Shown here piece after piece: positions 9,097 through 17,204 of a stretch of DNA of 64,000 nucleotides. The stretch is from Labilibaculum sp. (GTDB lineage Bacteria; Bacteroidota; Bacteroidia; Bacteroidales; Marinifilaceae). Every line of letters starts with the position of its first letter. The first letter of the stretch is position 1. The notes beneath the pieces are model-generated. The model ran no database searches. It saw nothing but the letters and a program-made list of their open reading frames with translations, and was not told where the DNA came from. Both the position numbers and the translations under genes were made by a program. The stretch covers positions 186,001-250,000 of the forward strand of contig JAEINT010000003.1 in NCBI GenBank assembly GCA_016342745.1. Direction: 5' to 3'.

Positions 9097-9655
9097 CACC
9101 AACACTGCTAACTATATTTGGCATTTTATTTTCTGTGGCCCATTCAATTTTGTGTTGAAATAAATCAGTCATTATTGCACTAACATCAAAACCAAAGGCA
9201 ATCAAATTGTAACGTATTTTCTCAGGAATATGGCATGCTTTGCCTTCTGCAACTTTGCAAGTTTTGCAAAATTCACAGCTATTTGCAGCAATCATTTTTT
9301 CATTTGGCAATTCTTTTTTTCTTAAAAAAGATTGTAGTTCCTCTTTAATAAAATTGTAAGCGGATAGTGACCTGTCTTTTTCATCAAATTGAATGAATTG
9401 CTTAGGAGAAGTGTAAAATAAGTACAAGGAAATACTAGTATGATTTTTAGAATATTCTTCAAATGGAGGGCAAAAAGGAGGACAAGTCCATTTTTGTGAA
9501 TGATTTGGACAACCGTTCTTACAATAAGAATTCAATAGATTAGGATTCAAATACTTAGAGAGATATTCTTTGTTTAGTTTTATTTGCTTGTAATGAATCT
9601 TTACGGCAGTATTATGAAGCGTTTTTTCAAAACTGCCAATTTGCTGATTATTCAT
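9077..9655 (-). CDS. DUF2284 metal-binding protein
   Basis: The 192-residue protein has two Cys clusters typical of DUF2284: YCKNGCPNHSQKWTCPPFCPPFEEY at about 44-68 and CEFCKTCKVAEGKACHIPEK at about 127-146. The cysteines probably bind an iron-sulfur cluster or another metal. No signal peptide is seen, so it should be cytoplasmic. The biochemical function of the family is not established. The gene is convergent with the HD gene and their coding ends overlap by 20 bp, with no terminator between them. Confidence 0.85.
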   Translation of the reverse strand: MNNQQIGSFEKTLHNTAVKIHYKQIKLNKEYLSKYLNPNLLNSYCKNGCPNHSQKWTCPPFCPPFEEYSKNHTSISLYLFYTSPKQFIQFDEKDRSLSAYNFIKEELQSFLRKKELPNEKMIAANSCEFCKTCKVAEGKACHIPEKIRYNLIAFGFDVSAIMTDLFQHKIEWATENKMPNIVSSVGAILNAP

Positions 9656-9794
9656 ATCTCTCTTTCTGAATTGAGCACAAATTTAACTTTTTTAAGCTTG
9701 CATATATAGAAGAGAATAAGTTTATGGCTATGAATTAAATTTGTTTAACAATTCATAATCGGAAAGGATTGTATTTTTCGCTTTCAGATGCTAG

Positions 9795-9802
9795 TATTTT
9801 TG
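9795..9802 (+). promoter_or_regulatory. Bacteroidota -7 element (TATTTTTG) upstream of the SLC13 permease
   Basis: TATTTTTG, followed by TATCTTCG, matches TAnnTTTG and lies 37 bp before the start codon, leaving a leader of about 30 nt. No clear TTTG at the -33 position was found. Confidence 0.4.
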
Positions 9803-9839
9803 TATCTTCGTCTCTTAATCTATATCCAAATCCTAGTCT

Positions 9840-11621
9840 ATGCTCTCATTTGATGCGATCGTTGTTTTAATCGTATTGGTTTTTATTCTAATTTCATTCT
9901 ATAAAGAGTGGGTTGGACCTGCTTTTACTTTCCTTATTGGAGTGGTTGTTTTAGGGATTTTTGGAATTCTTACACCATCGGAAATTTTGAGTGGTTTTGC
10001 TAACGATCAGATGGTTGTGATCTTAATGCTGCTGCTGATTGGTGATGTGATTAGAGATTTAGGAATTGTAGAAACACTATTCGATAAGGTTTTTCGGAAG
10101 GCAAAATCATACCGACAATTTATGGCTCGGATGATATTTCTCGTGGCAAGTTTTTCAGCCTTTTTGAATAATACGCCTTTGGTTGCTGTTATGATGCCAT
10201 ACGTACATAGTTGGAGCAAACGAAATAAAATATCTCCTTCAAAATTATTAATACCTCTATCGTATGCAGCTATTTTAGGAGGTTGTATAACACTTATTGG
10301 AACATCAACAAACCTGATTGTGAATGGTATGGTTGTCGACCAAAAAATCATACCTGGTTTGGAATCTCTCGATATGTTTAGTTTTGCATATGTAGGAATT
10401 CCAATGATGTTTATTGGTTCAATTTATTTGCTTCTTGTCAGTAAAAAATGGCTGCCCGAAAAGGAGGATGTTTTAGGTGAATTTTCTGAAAATACTAGAA
10501 AATATATTGTTGAAGCACATGTAAAACCCAATTCGATATTAATAGGGAAATCAATTGAGGAGGCAGATCTTAGAAATTTAAAAGGTCTTTATCTTTTTCA
10601 AATAAATAGAGGAGATACTCGAATTTCTGCTGTTTCTCATGAATACCGATTGCAAGAAGCAGATCGATTGCTTTTTGCTGGGGATACCGAAACAATTGCC
10701 GATTTAGTGCTTCCGAATTCAGGATTGACATTGCCTACCGTTGGAATGTTAACACATAAAAAACACATTGAGGTTGTCGAAATTGTAATTTCTCATAATT
10801 CAACACTGATATCTAAAACGGTAAAAGAAGCTAATTTTAGAGGCCAATACGATGCTGCTATCATTGGAATCCATAGAAATGGAGGTCGAGTAAATGGTAA
10901 AATTGGTGAAGTGAAATTGCGAGCAGGTGATGTTCTCTTATTATTAGGAGGTGATGATTTTGTTGATCGTTCTCACTTGGTGCAGGATTTTTATTTTATT
11001 TCGAAAGTAAAAGAGTTTAGAAAGCAAGAAGGATACAAAATTGGATTGTTGTTAGGAGGAACAGTATTAGCAGTTTTACTTTCTGCCTGTAATATCGTCC
11101 CGTTATTTATGACATTAGTCGTAATGATTATTATCATTTTAGGCTTAAAGATTACTAATCCAAAGGATATTGCAGGACGTGTAGATTTTAACTTGGCTCT
11201 TATCATTTCCTTAGCCTTGGCTTTTGGTACTGCGATGATTAAATCTGGTTTGGCTCAGATTCTCGCCGACCTTTTAATTTCGGTTTTTATACCTTTAGGT
11301 AGAGTTGGTGTCTTGTTTGGTGTGTATTTAATAACATCGGTATTAGCAGCTTACATTACCAATAAAGCAGCAGTCGCTATCCTGTTTCCGATATCCTTAA
11401 CCATGGCCTTAAATCTTCATTTAAATCCTGAGCCTTTTGTTCTGGTTGTTGCATTTGCCGCAGCTGCAAATTTTATGACTCCTATCGGATATCAAACCAA
11501 TTTAATGGTTTACGGACCAGGAGGATATACCTTTAAGGATTTTTTTAAGATTGGTTTTCCGCTCACGATTATTTATATGATTGTTACCGTTACCATACTG
11601 TCTTACATTTATTTTTATTAA
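9840..11621 (+). CDS. SLC13 (DASS) family permease with two RCK_C domains
   Basis: This 593-residue inner-membrane transporter has about five to six N-terminal transmembrane helices, then two TrkA-C (RCK_C) domains in the cytoplasmic centre (about 215-300, KPNSILIGKSIEEADLRNL..., and 305-385, HNSTLISKTVKEANFRG...). A second membrane half runs from about 400 to 593. The motifs FLNNTPLVAVMMP and GTSTNLIVNG belong to the divalent anion/Na+ symporter family. The next gene is cysQ, which in Bacteroidota often accompanies SLC13-type sulfate uptake, so sulfate is the likely substrate. That assignment is inferred from context; the cysDNC genes are not in the window. Confidence 0.88.
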   Translation: MLSFDAIVVLIVLVFILISFYKEWVGPAFTFLIGVVVLGIFGILTPSEILSGFANDQMVVILMLLLIGDVIRDLGIVETLFDKVFRKAKSYRQFMARMIFLVASFSAFLNNTPLVAVMMPYVHSWSKRNKISPSKLLIPLSYAAILGGCITLIGTSTNLIVNGMVVDQKIIPGLESLDMFSFAYVGIPMMFIGSIYLLLVSKKWLPEKEDVLGEFSENTRKYIVEAHVKPNSILIGKSIEEADLRNLKGLYLFQINRGDTRISAVSHEYRLQEADRLLFAGDTETIADLVLPNSGLTLPTVGMLTHKKHIEVVEIVISHNSTLISKTVKEANFRGQYDAAIIGIHRNGGRVNGKIGEVKLRAGDVLLLLGGDDFVDRSHLVQDFYFISKVKEFRKQEGYKIGLLLGGTVLAVLLSACNIVPLFMTLVVMIIIILGLKITNPKDIAGRVDFNLALIISLALAFGTAMIKSGLAQILADLLISVFIPLGRVGVLFGVYLITSVLAAYITNKAAVAILFPISLTMALNLHLNPEPFVLVVAFAAAANFMTPIGYQTNLMVYGPGGYTFKDFFKIGFPLTIIYMIVTVTILSYIYFY

Positions 11622-11665
11622 TTGATAATTCCACAATCCAAAAGGGTTGAAAAGCATATTTATAC

Positions 11666-12481
11666 ATGAATTTTAGTAAAAGAAAAGAGCTTCTTTTAGC
11701 CGCAATTTCTGCTTCATTAAAGGCGGGTAAAGAAATAATTGAAGTATATAATTCTACCGATTTCGAAATCCAAATTAAATCCGATAATAGTCCTTTAACC
11801 ATTGCCGATCAGAGAGCGCACAATGCAATTGTCTCTGTTTTAGATGAATTGGGAGTGCCTGTTTTAAGTGAAGAAGGCGAGAAGCTAGATTACACAACTC
11901 GTAAAGCTTGGGATTACTGTTGGATCGTTGATCCATTGGATGGGACAAAGGAATTCATCAAACGAAATGATGAGTTTACGGTTAATGTTGCTTTAATAGA
12001 AAATGGAAAAGCAATTGCTGGCGTAATTTATGTTCCGGTATATCAACAATTGTATTTTTCGGATAAGGAATTAGGTGCCTACCTAATAAATAACATTAAA
12101 GACTGGACTGGTACTTTGGATCAATTGGTTTTAGAATCTGAAAAATTACCGCTTAAGCATAACCGATCAGTTGTACGTGTTGTTGGTTCTCGCTCGCACA
12201 TGAGTCAGGAAACAACCGATTTTATTGAGAAGTTAAAACAAGAATACGGTAAGGTTGAGTTAATCTCAAAAGGAAGTTCTTTAAAATTATGCATGATTGC
12301 AGAAGGGGAAGCTGATGTGTACCCAAGATATGCTCCAACAATGGAGTGGGATATTGCTGCTGGGCATGCGATTGTAACAGCTTCTGGAGGAAAAGTTCTA
12401 CACTTAAATTCGGAGGAGGAGATTTCATATAATAAAGAGGATTTATTAAATCCTTGGTTCATTTGTAAGAGAGACAACTAA
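11666..12481 (+). CDS. cysQ: 3'(2'),5'-bisphosphate nucleotidase CysQ
   Basis: This 271-residue inositol-monophosphatase-fold enzyme hydrolyses 3'-phosphoadenosine 5'-phosphate to AMP, clearing a by-product of sulfate assimilation. Metal-binding motifs are present: SEEGE (about 71-75), WIVDPLDGTKEF (about 90-101, the DPxDGT signature) and WDIAAGHAI near the C-terminus (about 232-240). It follows the SLC13 permease by 44 bp and precedes an S9 peptidase by 27 bp, so the three may be cotranscribed. Family assignment is strong; 3'-PAP specificity is by analogy. Confidence 0.93.
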   Translation: MNFSKRKELLLAAISASLKAGKEIIEVYNSTDFEIQIKSDNSPLTIADQRAHNAIVSVLDELGVPVLSEEGEKLDYTTRKAWDYCWIVDPLDGTKEFIKRNDEFTVNVALIENGKAIAGVIYVPVYQQLYFSDKELGAYLINNIKDWTGTLDQLVLESEKLPLKHNRSVVRVVGSRSHMSQETTDFIEKLKQEYGKVELISKGSSLKLCMIAEGEADVYPRYAPTMEWDIAAGHAIVTASGGKVLHLNSEEEISYNKEDLLNPWFICKRDN

Positions 12482-12508
12482 ATACTATAAAGGATAATTA
12501 TTCGAGTC

Positions 12509-15325
12509 ATGAGAAAGTCATTACTATTCATTTTGCTATGCCTTTTTGTAGGCAGTGCAATGGCGCAAAATTCAAAGCAGCCATTAAAACATTCTGATTA
12601 CGACCATTGGAAGAATTTGAAAAATCAAAAAATATCGAACAATGGAGAATGGGTTAGTTATGAAGTAAATCCACAAAAAGGAGATGGATATTTGTATTTG
12701 TATGAAGTAAATACAGGAAAGTTAGATTCTATTTCTCGTGGTTATAAGGCTGTGTTTACGCCTAATTCGGATGTGTTGTGTTTTCAAATTAAAGCTCAGT
12801 TTGATACCATTCGAAAAGCTAAAATGGATAAGGTTGAAAAAGAGAAACAACCCAAAGATTCTTTGGCAGTATGGAATTTAAAGAAGAATTCTATTCAGTG
12901 TTTTGCAGAATTTAAATCTGTGAAAACACCAGAAGAAAAAGGAGAATGGTTGGCTTTTTTATTGGAAATGCCAAAGGCGAAAAAGGATAGTTTGGCAAAT
13001 GATTCTATTAAGGATAAGGGCAAAGAAGAAAAGAAAAAAGGCTCGAAAGAAAAGTGTGATGTTAAAAAAGGAGAATTGGTGATTCTAAATTTTCTATCAG
13101 GAAAAGAGTATAGATACAAGGATGTTGCGGATTACAATTTGTCAGAAAATGGAAATGCAGTTTCTTTTGTGCAAGTTGTTGGAGATAGTATACAAAACTC
13201 AAAAGTAAATTGGTTTTTAGCTAAAAATGAAGAAGTAAAGACCGTTTTCGAAAAAGAAGGCCTGGCTAAAAAAACCGTATTGGCAAACAATGGTGATCAG
13301 TTATCGTTTCTTTTTTCTTCGGATACGCTTAAGAATAAAACCTTCGACTTGTATTATCAAGATTTGAAGATGAATCAGCTAAATCGATTAGTTGATCCAA
13401 ATACTGTTGAAATTCAGGACAAGTGGACAGCTAGCGAAAATGGTGAGATTTATTTCTCTAAGAATGGCGAGAAATTATTCTTTGGAGTAGCTCCAAAGCC
13501 AATTAATGAGGAAAAAGACACTTTACTCGATGAGGAAAAGTATAAAGTTGATGTTTGGAACTGGAAAGATCCTTTATTGCAACCACAACAAAAATTGCAG
13601 GCAGAGAAGGAAAAGAAAAGAACTTGGTTAGCGGTATATAATATTGCTGATAACAAGTTGGTTCAGTTAGCTGATAAAGAAATGCCAAAGGTAAAGTTAT
13701 TTGATCATGGAAATAAACAGTTTGCTTTAGGTTCTTCAAATTTACCCTACCAGCAATTAACTTCTTGGGATGATTGGTATTCAGATTATTATTTGCTTGA
13801 TACAAAATCTGGAAAGAGGGAATTGGTTTTGGAAAAAATGAATTCCAGGGTTAATCTTTCTCCAGCTCAGAATTACATGTATTGGTACGAATCGCGAGAT
13901 AGTGTGTGGTACTCTTACCAGATTGACACTAAAAAAACAATTGCATTAACGGCTAAAATAAAAACAAATTTCTACAATGAAACTCACGATACACCTAGTG
14001 ATCCTAGTCCGTATGGGATTGTTGGCTGGACAAAGGATGACAAGTTTGTGATTGTAAAGGATCGTTATGATTTTTGGAAGTTAGATCCGAAAGGAGTGAA
14101 GGGAGCTGAAAACATTACCAATGGATTCGGACGTAGAAATCATATCCGCTTCGATTACGAAAAGTTGGATGAAGATGAGTTGTTTGTTGATTTGAATGGG
14201 ACAGTATTATTAAGTGCCTTTCATGAATTTTCAAAAAAATCAGGATATTTTCAGTTAAAGAAGGATGATGATCCAAAACAGTTGGTATTCGAAGATGTTA
14301 GCTATCGAAAAACATTAAAAGCAAAGAATGAAGATCGATTACTGTGGACGAAATCAACTTTTAAGGAGTATCCGAACTTGTGGACAAGTAAGCTTGATTT
14401 ATCAGAGCTAAAGCAAATATCTGATGCAAATCCACAACAGAAAAATTACTTGTGGGGAGATGTTGAATTGGTGAAATGGACTTCGGGAGATGGAGAAGAG
14501 TTGCAAGGTTTGCTTTACAAGCCTGAGAATTTTGATCCAACTAAAAAATATCCAATGTTGGTTTATTTTTATGAAAGAAGTACCGATCGCTTGCATGCTC
14601 ATCATGTTCCTCAGCCAAATTGGTCAATTATTAATCCAAGCTATTGTGTTAGTAACGATTATTTAATTTTTATGCCAGATATTACCTACCACAAAGTCGG
14701 TTATCCTGGCGAAAGTGCATACAGTGCAATTGTAACTGGAACACTTGCTATGGCTGATAGATATTCATTTATTGATAAGAAAAAGCTAGGTTTACAAGGA
14801 CAAAGTTGGGGTGGATATCAAATCGCTTATTTGGTTACCAGAACGAACCTATTTGCATGTGCAATGGCAGGAGCTCCTGTCACGAATATGACTTCTGCTT
14901 ATGGAGGAATTCGATGGGGATCGGGTATGAGTAGAATGTTCCAATACGAACATACACAAAGTCGTATAGGAGGAACTCTTTGGAACAGTACTTTGCAATA
15001 CATCGAGAATTCACCTGTGTTTTTTGCACCTAAAATTGAAACGCCATTGCTAATGATGCATAACGATAATGATGGTGCGGTGCCATGGTATCAAGGTATC
15101 GAGTTGTTCGTAGCCATGCGACGTTTGCAAAAACCTTGCTGGATGCTTACCTACAATGATGAGGCGCATAACCTAAAGAAGCGTCCGAACAGAGTTGATT
15201 TATCAATTCGAACAATGCAGTTTTTCGATTATTACTTAAAAGGAAAGTCAGCTCCCGTATGGATGACTGAAGGTATTCCTGCAGTGAAGAAAGGTAAAAC
15301 TGATGCTTATGAATTAACGAAATAA
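12509..15325 (+). CDS. S9 family (prolyl oligopeptidase-like) serine peptidase
   Basis: The 938-residue protein has a Sec signal peptide (MRKSLLFILLCLFVGSAMAQ) and should be periplasmic. The first two thirds form a beta-propeller-like region with a charged Lys/Glu-rich insertion near 150-185. The C-terminal alpha/beta-hydrolase domain carries the catalytic triad: Ser near 766 in GLQGQSWGGYQ, Asp near 854 in NDNDGAVPW, and His near 887 in DEAHNLKK. It probably cleaves oligopeptides. The 27-bp gap after cysQ suggests cotranscription, without an obvious shared pathway. It ends at a double terminator. Confidence 0.93.
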   Translation: MRKSLLFILLCLFVGSAMAQNSKQPLKHSDYDHWKNLKNQKISNNGEWVSYEVNPQKGDGYLYLYEVNTGKLDSISRGYKAVFTPNSDVLCFQIKAQFDTIRKAKMDKVEKEKQPKDSLAVWNLKKNSIQCFAEFKSVKTPEEKGEWLAFLLEMPKAKKDSLANDSIKDKGKEEKKKGSKEKCDVKKGELVILNFLSGKEYRYKDVADYNLSENGNAVSFVQVVGDSIQNSKVNWFLAKNEEVKTVFEKEGLAKKTVLANNGDQLSFLFSSDTLKNKTFDLYYQDLKMNQLNRLVDPNTVEIQDKWTASENGEIYFSKNGEKLFFGVAPKPINEEKDTLLDEEKYKVDVWNWKDPLLQPQQKLQAEKEKKRTWLAVYNIADNKLVQLADKEMPKVKLFDHGNKQFALGSSNLPYQQLTSWDDWYSDYYLLDTKSGKRELVLEKMNSRVNLSPAQNYMYWYESRDSVWYSYQIDTKKTIALTAKIKTNFYNETHDTPSDPSPYGIVGWTKDDKFVIVKDRYDFWKLDPKGVKGAENITNGFGRRNHIRFDYEKLDEDELFVDLNGTVLLSAFHEFSKKSGYFQLKKDDDPKQLVFEDVSYRKTLKAKNEDRLLWTKSTFKEYPNLWTSKLDLSELKQISDANPQQKNYLWGDVELVKWTSGDGEELQGLLYKPENFDPTKKYPMLVYFYERSTDRLHAHHVPQPNWSIINPSYCVSNDYLIFMPDITYHKVGYPGESAYSAIVTGTLAMADRYSFIDKKKLGLQGQSWGGYQIAYLVTRTNLFACAMAGAPVTNMTSAYGGIRWGSGMSRMFQYEHTQSRIGGTLWNSTLQYIENSPVFFAPKIETPLLMMHNDNDGAVPWYQGIELFVAMRRLQKPCWMLTYNDEAHNLKKRPNRVDLSIRTMQFFDYYLKGKSAPVWMTEGIPAVKKGKTDAYELTK

Positions 15326-15351
15326 GATAAACCAAATAGAGCAAGAGGAAT

Positions 15352-15379
15352 GCGTCCATACGGGCGCTTTTTTTTTTTT
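15352..15379 (+). terminator. Intrinsic terminator after the S9 peptidase
   Basis: GCGTCC / GGGCGC (one G:T pair) with loop ATAC is followed by an uninterrupted run of twelve T, 26 bp after the stop codon. Confidence 0.75.
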
Positions 15380-15393
15380 GAGTTGGTGGAATA

Positions 15394-15432
15394 AAAAAAA
15401 ACCTCGCTCCAGGAAGGGAAAGAGGTTTTTTT
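15394..15432. terminator. Second, bidirectional hairpin with T-tracts on both strands
   Basis: AAAAAAAACCTC and GAGGTTTTTTT pair around a 16-nt loop. The element has a T-run downstream in either direction. On the plus strand it backs up the peptidase terminator; on the minus strand it would end the candidate small RNA at 15394-15510. Confidence 0.65.
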
Positions 15433-15510
15433 CTAGTGTGTTGTGTGTTTGTTGTTGTGTTTGTTTTTGGTTGCAAGCAACCTATATGTTTGTTGTGTTG
15501 TTCCGTACTA
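15394..15510 (-). ncRNA. Candidate small RNA (minus strand)
   Basis: Read on the minus strand, this is a TTACTTTG box (15519-15526), then an A/C-rich, probably unstructured stretch containing ACAACA runs, a small hairpin from GGTTGCAAGCAACC, and a GAGG-stem terminator with nine T. The transcript would be about 115 nt. No gene follows on that strand before the convergent peptidase, so it is not an obvious leader. A short frame exists (starting near 15548) but it has no coding character. Support is structural only; no -33 box was found. Confidence 0.3.
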
Positions 15511-15655
15511 TTTGCTAGCAAAGTAACGACCTTTCCGTTATATTTCATACATTCCCATTGTAATTAAGTAATAATTACCGAAATTAGCGCCAAGTAAAGT
15601 GTTTTTCACTTTCAAATGTTATGCAAACGTTATAAATGGAGTAATTTTTTCTGAT

Positions 15656-16117
15656 ATGGAAAGTTTAGATCAAACCGATAAGACTATTTTAAGGATATTA
15701 CAGACCGATTCAAAAAAGACAGCAAAAGAAATTGCAAGCATGCTGAGTCTTACAGTTTCACCAGTTTATGAAAGAATAAGAAGACTGGAGAATCAAGGCT
15801 TTATTAAAAAGTATGTGGCAATTTTAGATAAAACAAGAATTGGTAGAACTGTTACTGCCATGTGCCAAGTTTCCATGCGATATCATAACGAGGCTTTTAT
15901 TGATGAGTTTGAGGAGCAAATTCAAGATTTAAAGGAAGTTCAGGAATGTTACCACGTTGCAGGGCAAGTCGATTTTATTCTTAAAATTCATGTTCGAAGT
16001 TTAGAAGAGTATCATGAATTTGTTCGTTACAAATTGTCTAAAATCAAAAATATTGGCGTTCTCAATAGCACTTTCGTGATAAAAGAGATTAAGCAATCAT
16101 CGGAATATGATATTTAA
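15656..16117 (+). CDS. Lrp/AsnC family transcriptional regulator
   Basis: The 153-residue protein has an N-terminal helix-turn-helix (LDQTDKTILRILQTDSKK.., AKEIASMLSLTVSPVYERIRRLE at about 24-46) and a C-terminal RAM ligand-binding domain (MCQVSMRYHN..., CYHVAGQVDFILKI). It is a DNA-binding regulator that usually responds to an amino acid. I chose the ATG at 15656 because MESLDQTDKTIL aligns with the family N-terminus; an in-frame GTG at 15599 would add 19 unrelated residues. The effector and targets are not evident. It stands alone between terminators and a lipoprotein gene. Confidence 0.92.
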   Translation: MESLDQTDKTILRILQTDSKKTAKEIASMLSLTVSPVYERIRRLENQGFIKKYVAILDKTRIGRTVTAMCQVSMRYHNEAFIDEFEEQIQDLKEVQECYHVAGQVDFILKIHVRSLEEYHEFVRYKLSKIKNIGVLNSTFVIKEIKQSSEYDI

Positions 16118-16225
16118 AAATACTTGCTGATTATAGATTGTACTTACTAGGTGATGTAAAGGATATTAAAATTGATAATCTCATTTTTTTTATTCAGTTT
16201 TGTTCTGCATTGAAAAACAAATACT

Positions 16226-17164
16226 GTGAAACATATTCTAACGATTTCCATATTCTTTTGCATACTGTATTTCACTTCTTGTGATTTTGTATCAAATAAA
16301 AAAAACGAAAAAGATGCAGAGCAAGTAAGGCTCGATAAATTTAGTGTAATTCAGTATGATCCAGTTTTGGTATGTGATAGTTTATCAGCAAAAGTGAATG
16401 AACAATCAGGTTTGGTTTGGTATCAAGATTTGTTTTGGGTGAATAACGATAGCGACTGTGCAGCGAGTTTATATGCATACAACAAAGCAGGAGTTATAAA
16501 GAAGGAGCTTGCAATTTCCAATTTTAAGAACCTGGATTGGGAAGATGTAACGGATGATAAGGATTATATTTATATCGGTGATTTTGGAAATAATTTTGGT
16601 GTTCGAAAAAATTTAAGAGTGCTTCGGATTCGTAAATCAAGTTTCAGCTCACAAGATAGTTCTTCAATTGAGGCCGAGGAAATGCCACTTGCTTGGGCAG
16701 ATCAAGATGAGTTTGTCCCACGAAAGCAAAATCATGATTACGATTGTGAAGCTTTTGTTGCTTTTCGTGATTCCTTGTATTTCTTTTCAAAAAATTGGGC
16801 TGACTATAAAACTCGAATGTATGTGGCGTCGAAAGATTTTAAAAATCAAAGCTTGAAGGTGAAAGCGGAGTTTGATGCAGATTTGTTAATTACAGGTGCC
16901 GATCTTAGCTCAGATGGGAAGGTATTGGCCTTGATTGGTTACAAAGACTATCGCACTTATGTATTGCTATTTTCATCCTATAAAGGAACAGATTTCTTTT
17001 CAGGGAAAAGTTTGCGTTTGGATCTAAGCTCGCTTGGTGGAGCACAAACAGAAGCAATTGTTTTTGATGATAATGATTCTTTGTATATATCCACAGAAGA
17101 GACAAATATTCCTCATGCCGTATATGAAATTGAGTGGAGAAAATGGGCTGATATATTAAAATGA
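16226..17164 (+). CDS. Lipoprotein, probable beta-propeller, function unknown
   Basis: This 312-residue protein starts with GTG (no ATG fits) and has a lipoprotein signal with Cys19 (ILYFTSC). The mature part has repeated beta-strand blocks such as LDWEDVTDDKDYIYIGDFGNNFGVR (about 110-134), DYDCEAFVAFRDSLYFFSKNW and QTEAIVFDDNDSLYISTEET. These resemble the W-[DE]-D..IYIGDxGxN blocks of NHL/SdiA-regulated-like propellers. It should sit on the envelope. I cannot assign a ligand or activity. It is convergent with the nucleotidase lipoprotein gene. Confidence 0.75.
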   Translation: MKHILTISIFFCILYFTSCDFVSNKKNEKDAEQVRLDKFSVIQYDPVLVCDSLSAKVNEQSGLVWYQDLFWVNNDSDCAASLYAYNKAGVIKKELAISNFKNLDWEDVTDDKDYIYIGDFGNNFGVRKNLRVLRIRKSSFSSQDSSSIEAEEMPLAWADQDEFVPRKQNHDYDCEAFVAFRDSLYFFSKNWADYKTRMYVASKDFKNQSLKVKAEFDADLLITGADLSSDGKVLALIGYKDYRTYVLLFSSYKGTDFFSGKSLRLDLSSLGGAQTEAIVFDDNDSLYISTEETNIPHAVYEIEWRKWADILK

Positions 17165-17189
17165 TCAAAACGTAAATAGCCTTGATCAT
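17161..17189. terminator. Inverted repeat between convergent lipoprotein genes
   Basis: ATGATCAA and TTGATCAT form a perfect 8-bp stem around a 13-nt loop. The left arm contains the stop codon of the upstream gene. The T-tract is weak, so this is a possible shared terminator rather than a classical one. Confidence 0.45.
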
Positions 17190-17204
17190 CTTAATATTCA
17201 TTGG

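Larger units (their letters stand above)
15326..15655. other. 330-bp intergenic region between S9 peptidase and Lrp regulator
   Basis: It holds the two terminators at 15352-15379 and 15394-15432, a strongly strand-biased tract (G/T-rich on plus, A/C-rich on minus, about 15433-15505) with the palindrome GGTTGCAAGCAACC at 15469-15482, and a minus-strand -7-like box at 15519-15526. The remaining 130 bp upstream of the regulator is AT-rich with no clear promoter. Confidence 0.6.

Noticed and set aside
15147-15548. Minus-strand frame of 133 codons overlapping the S9 peptidase end and the intergenic tract
   Set aside because: Composition is low-complexity, it crosses two terminators and runs antisense into the peptidase; I treat the region as a possible small RNA instead.
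15599-15655. GTG start giving a 172-residue Lrp protein
   Set aside because: The extra 19 residues do not resemble the family, whereas the ATG at 15656 gives the standard Lrp N-terminus.
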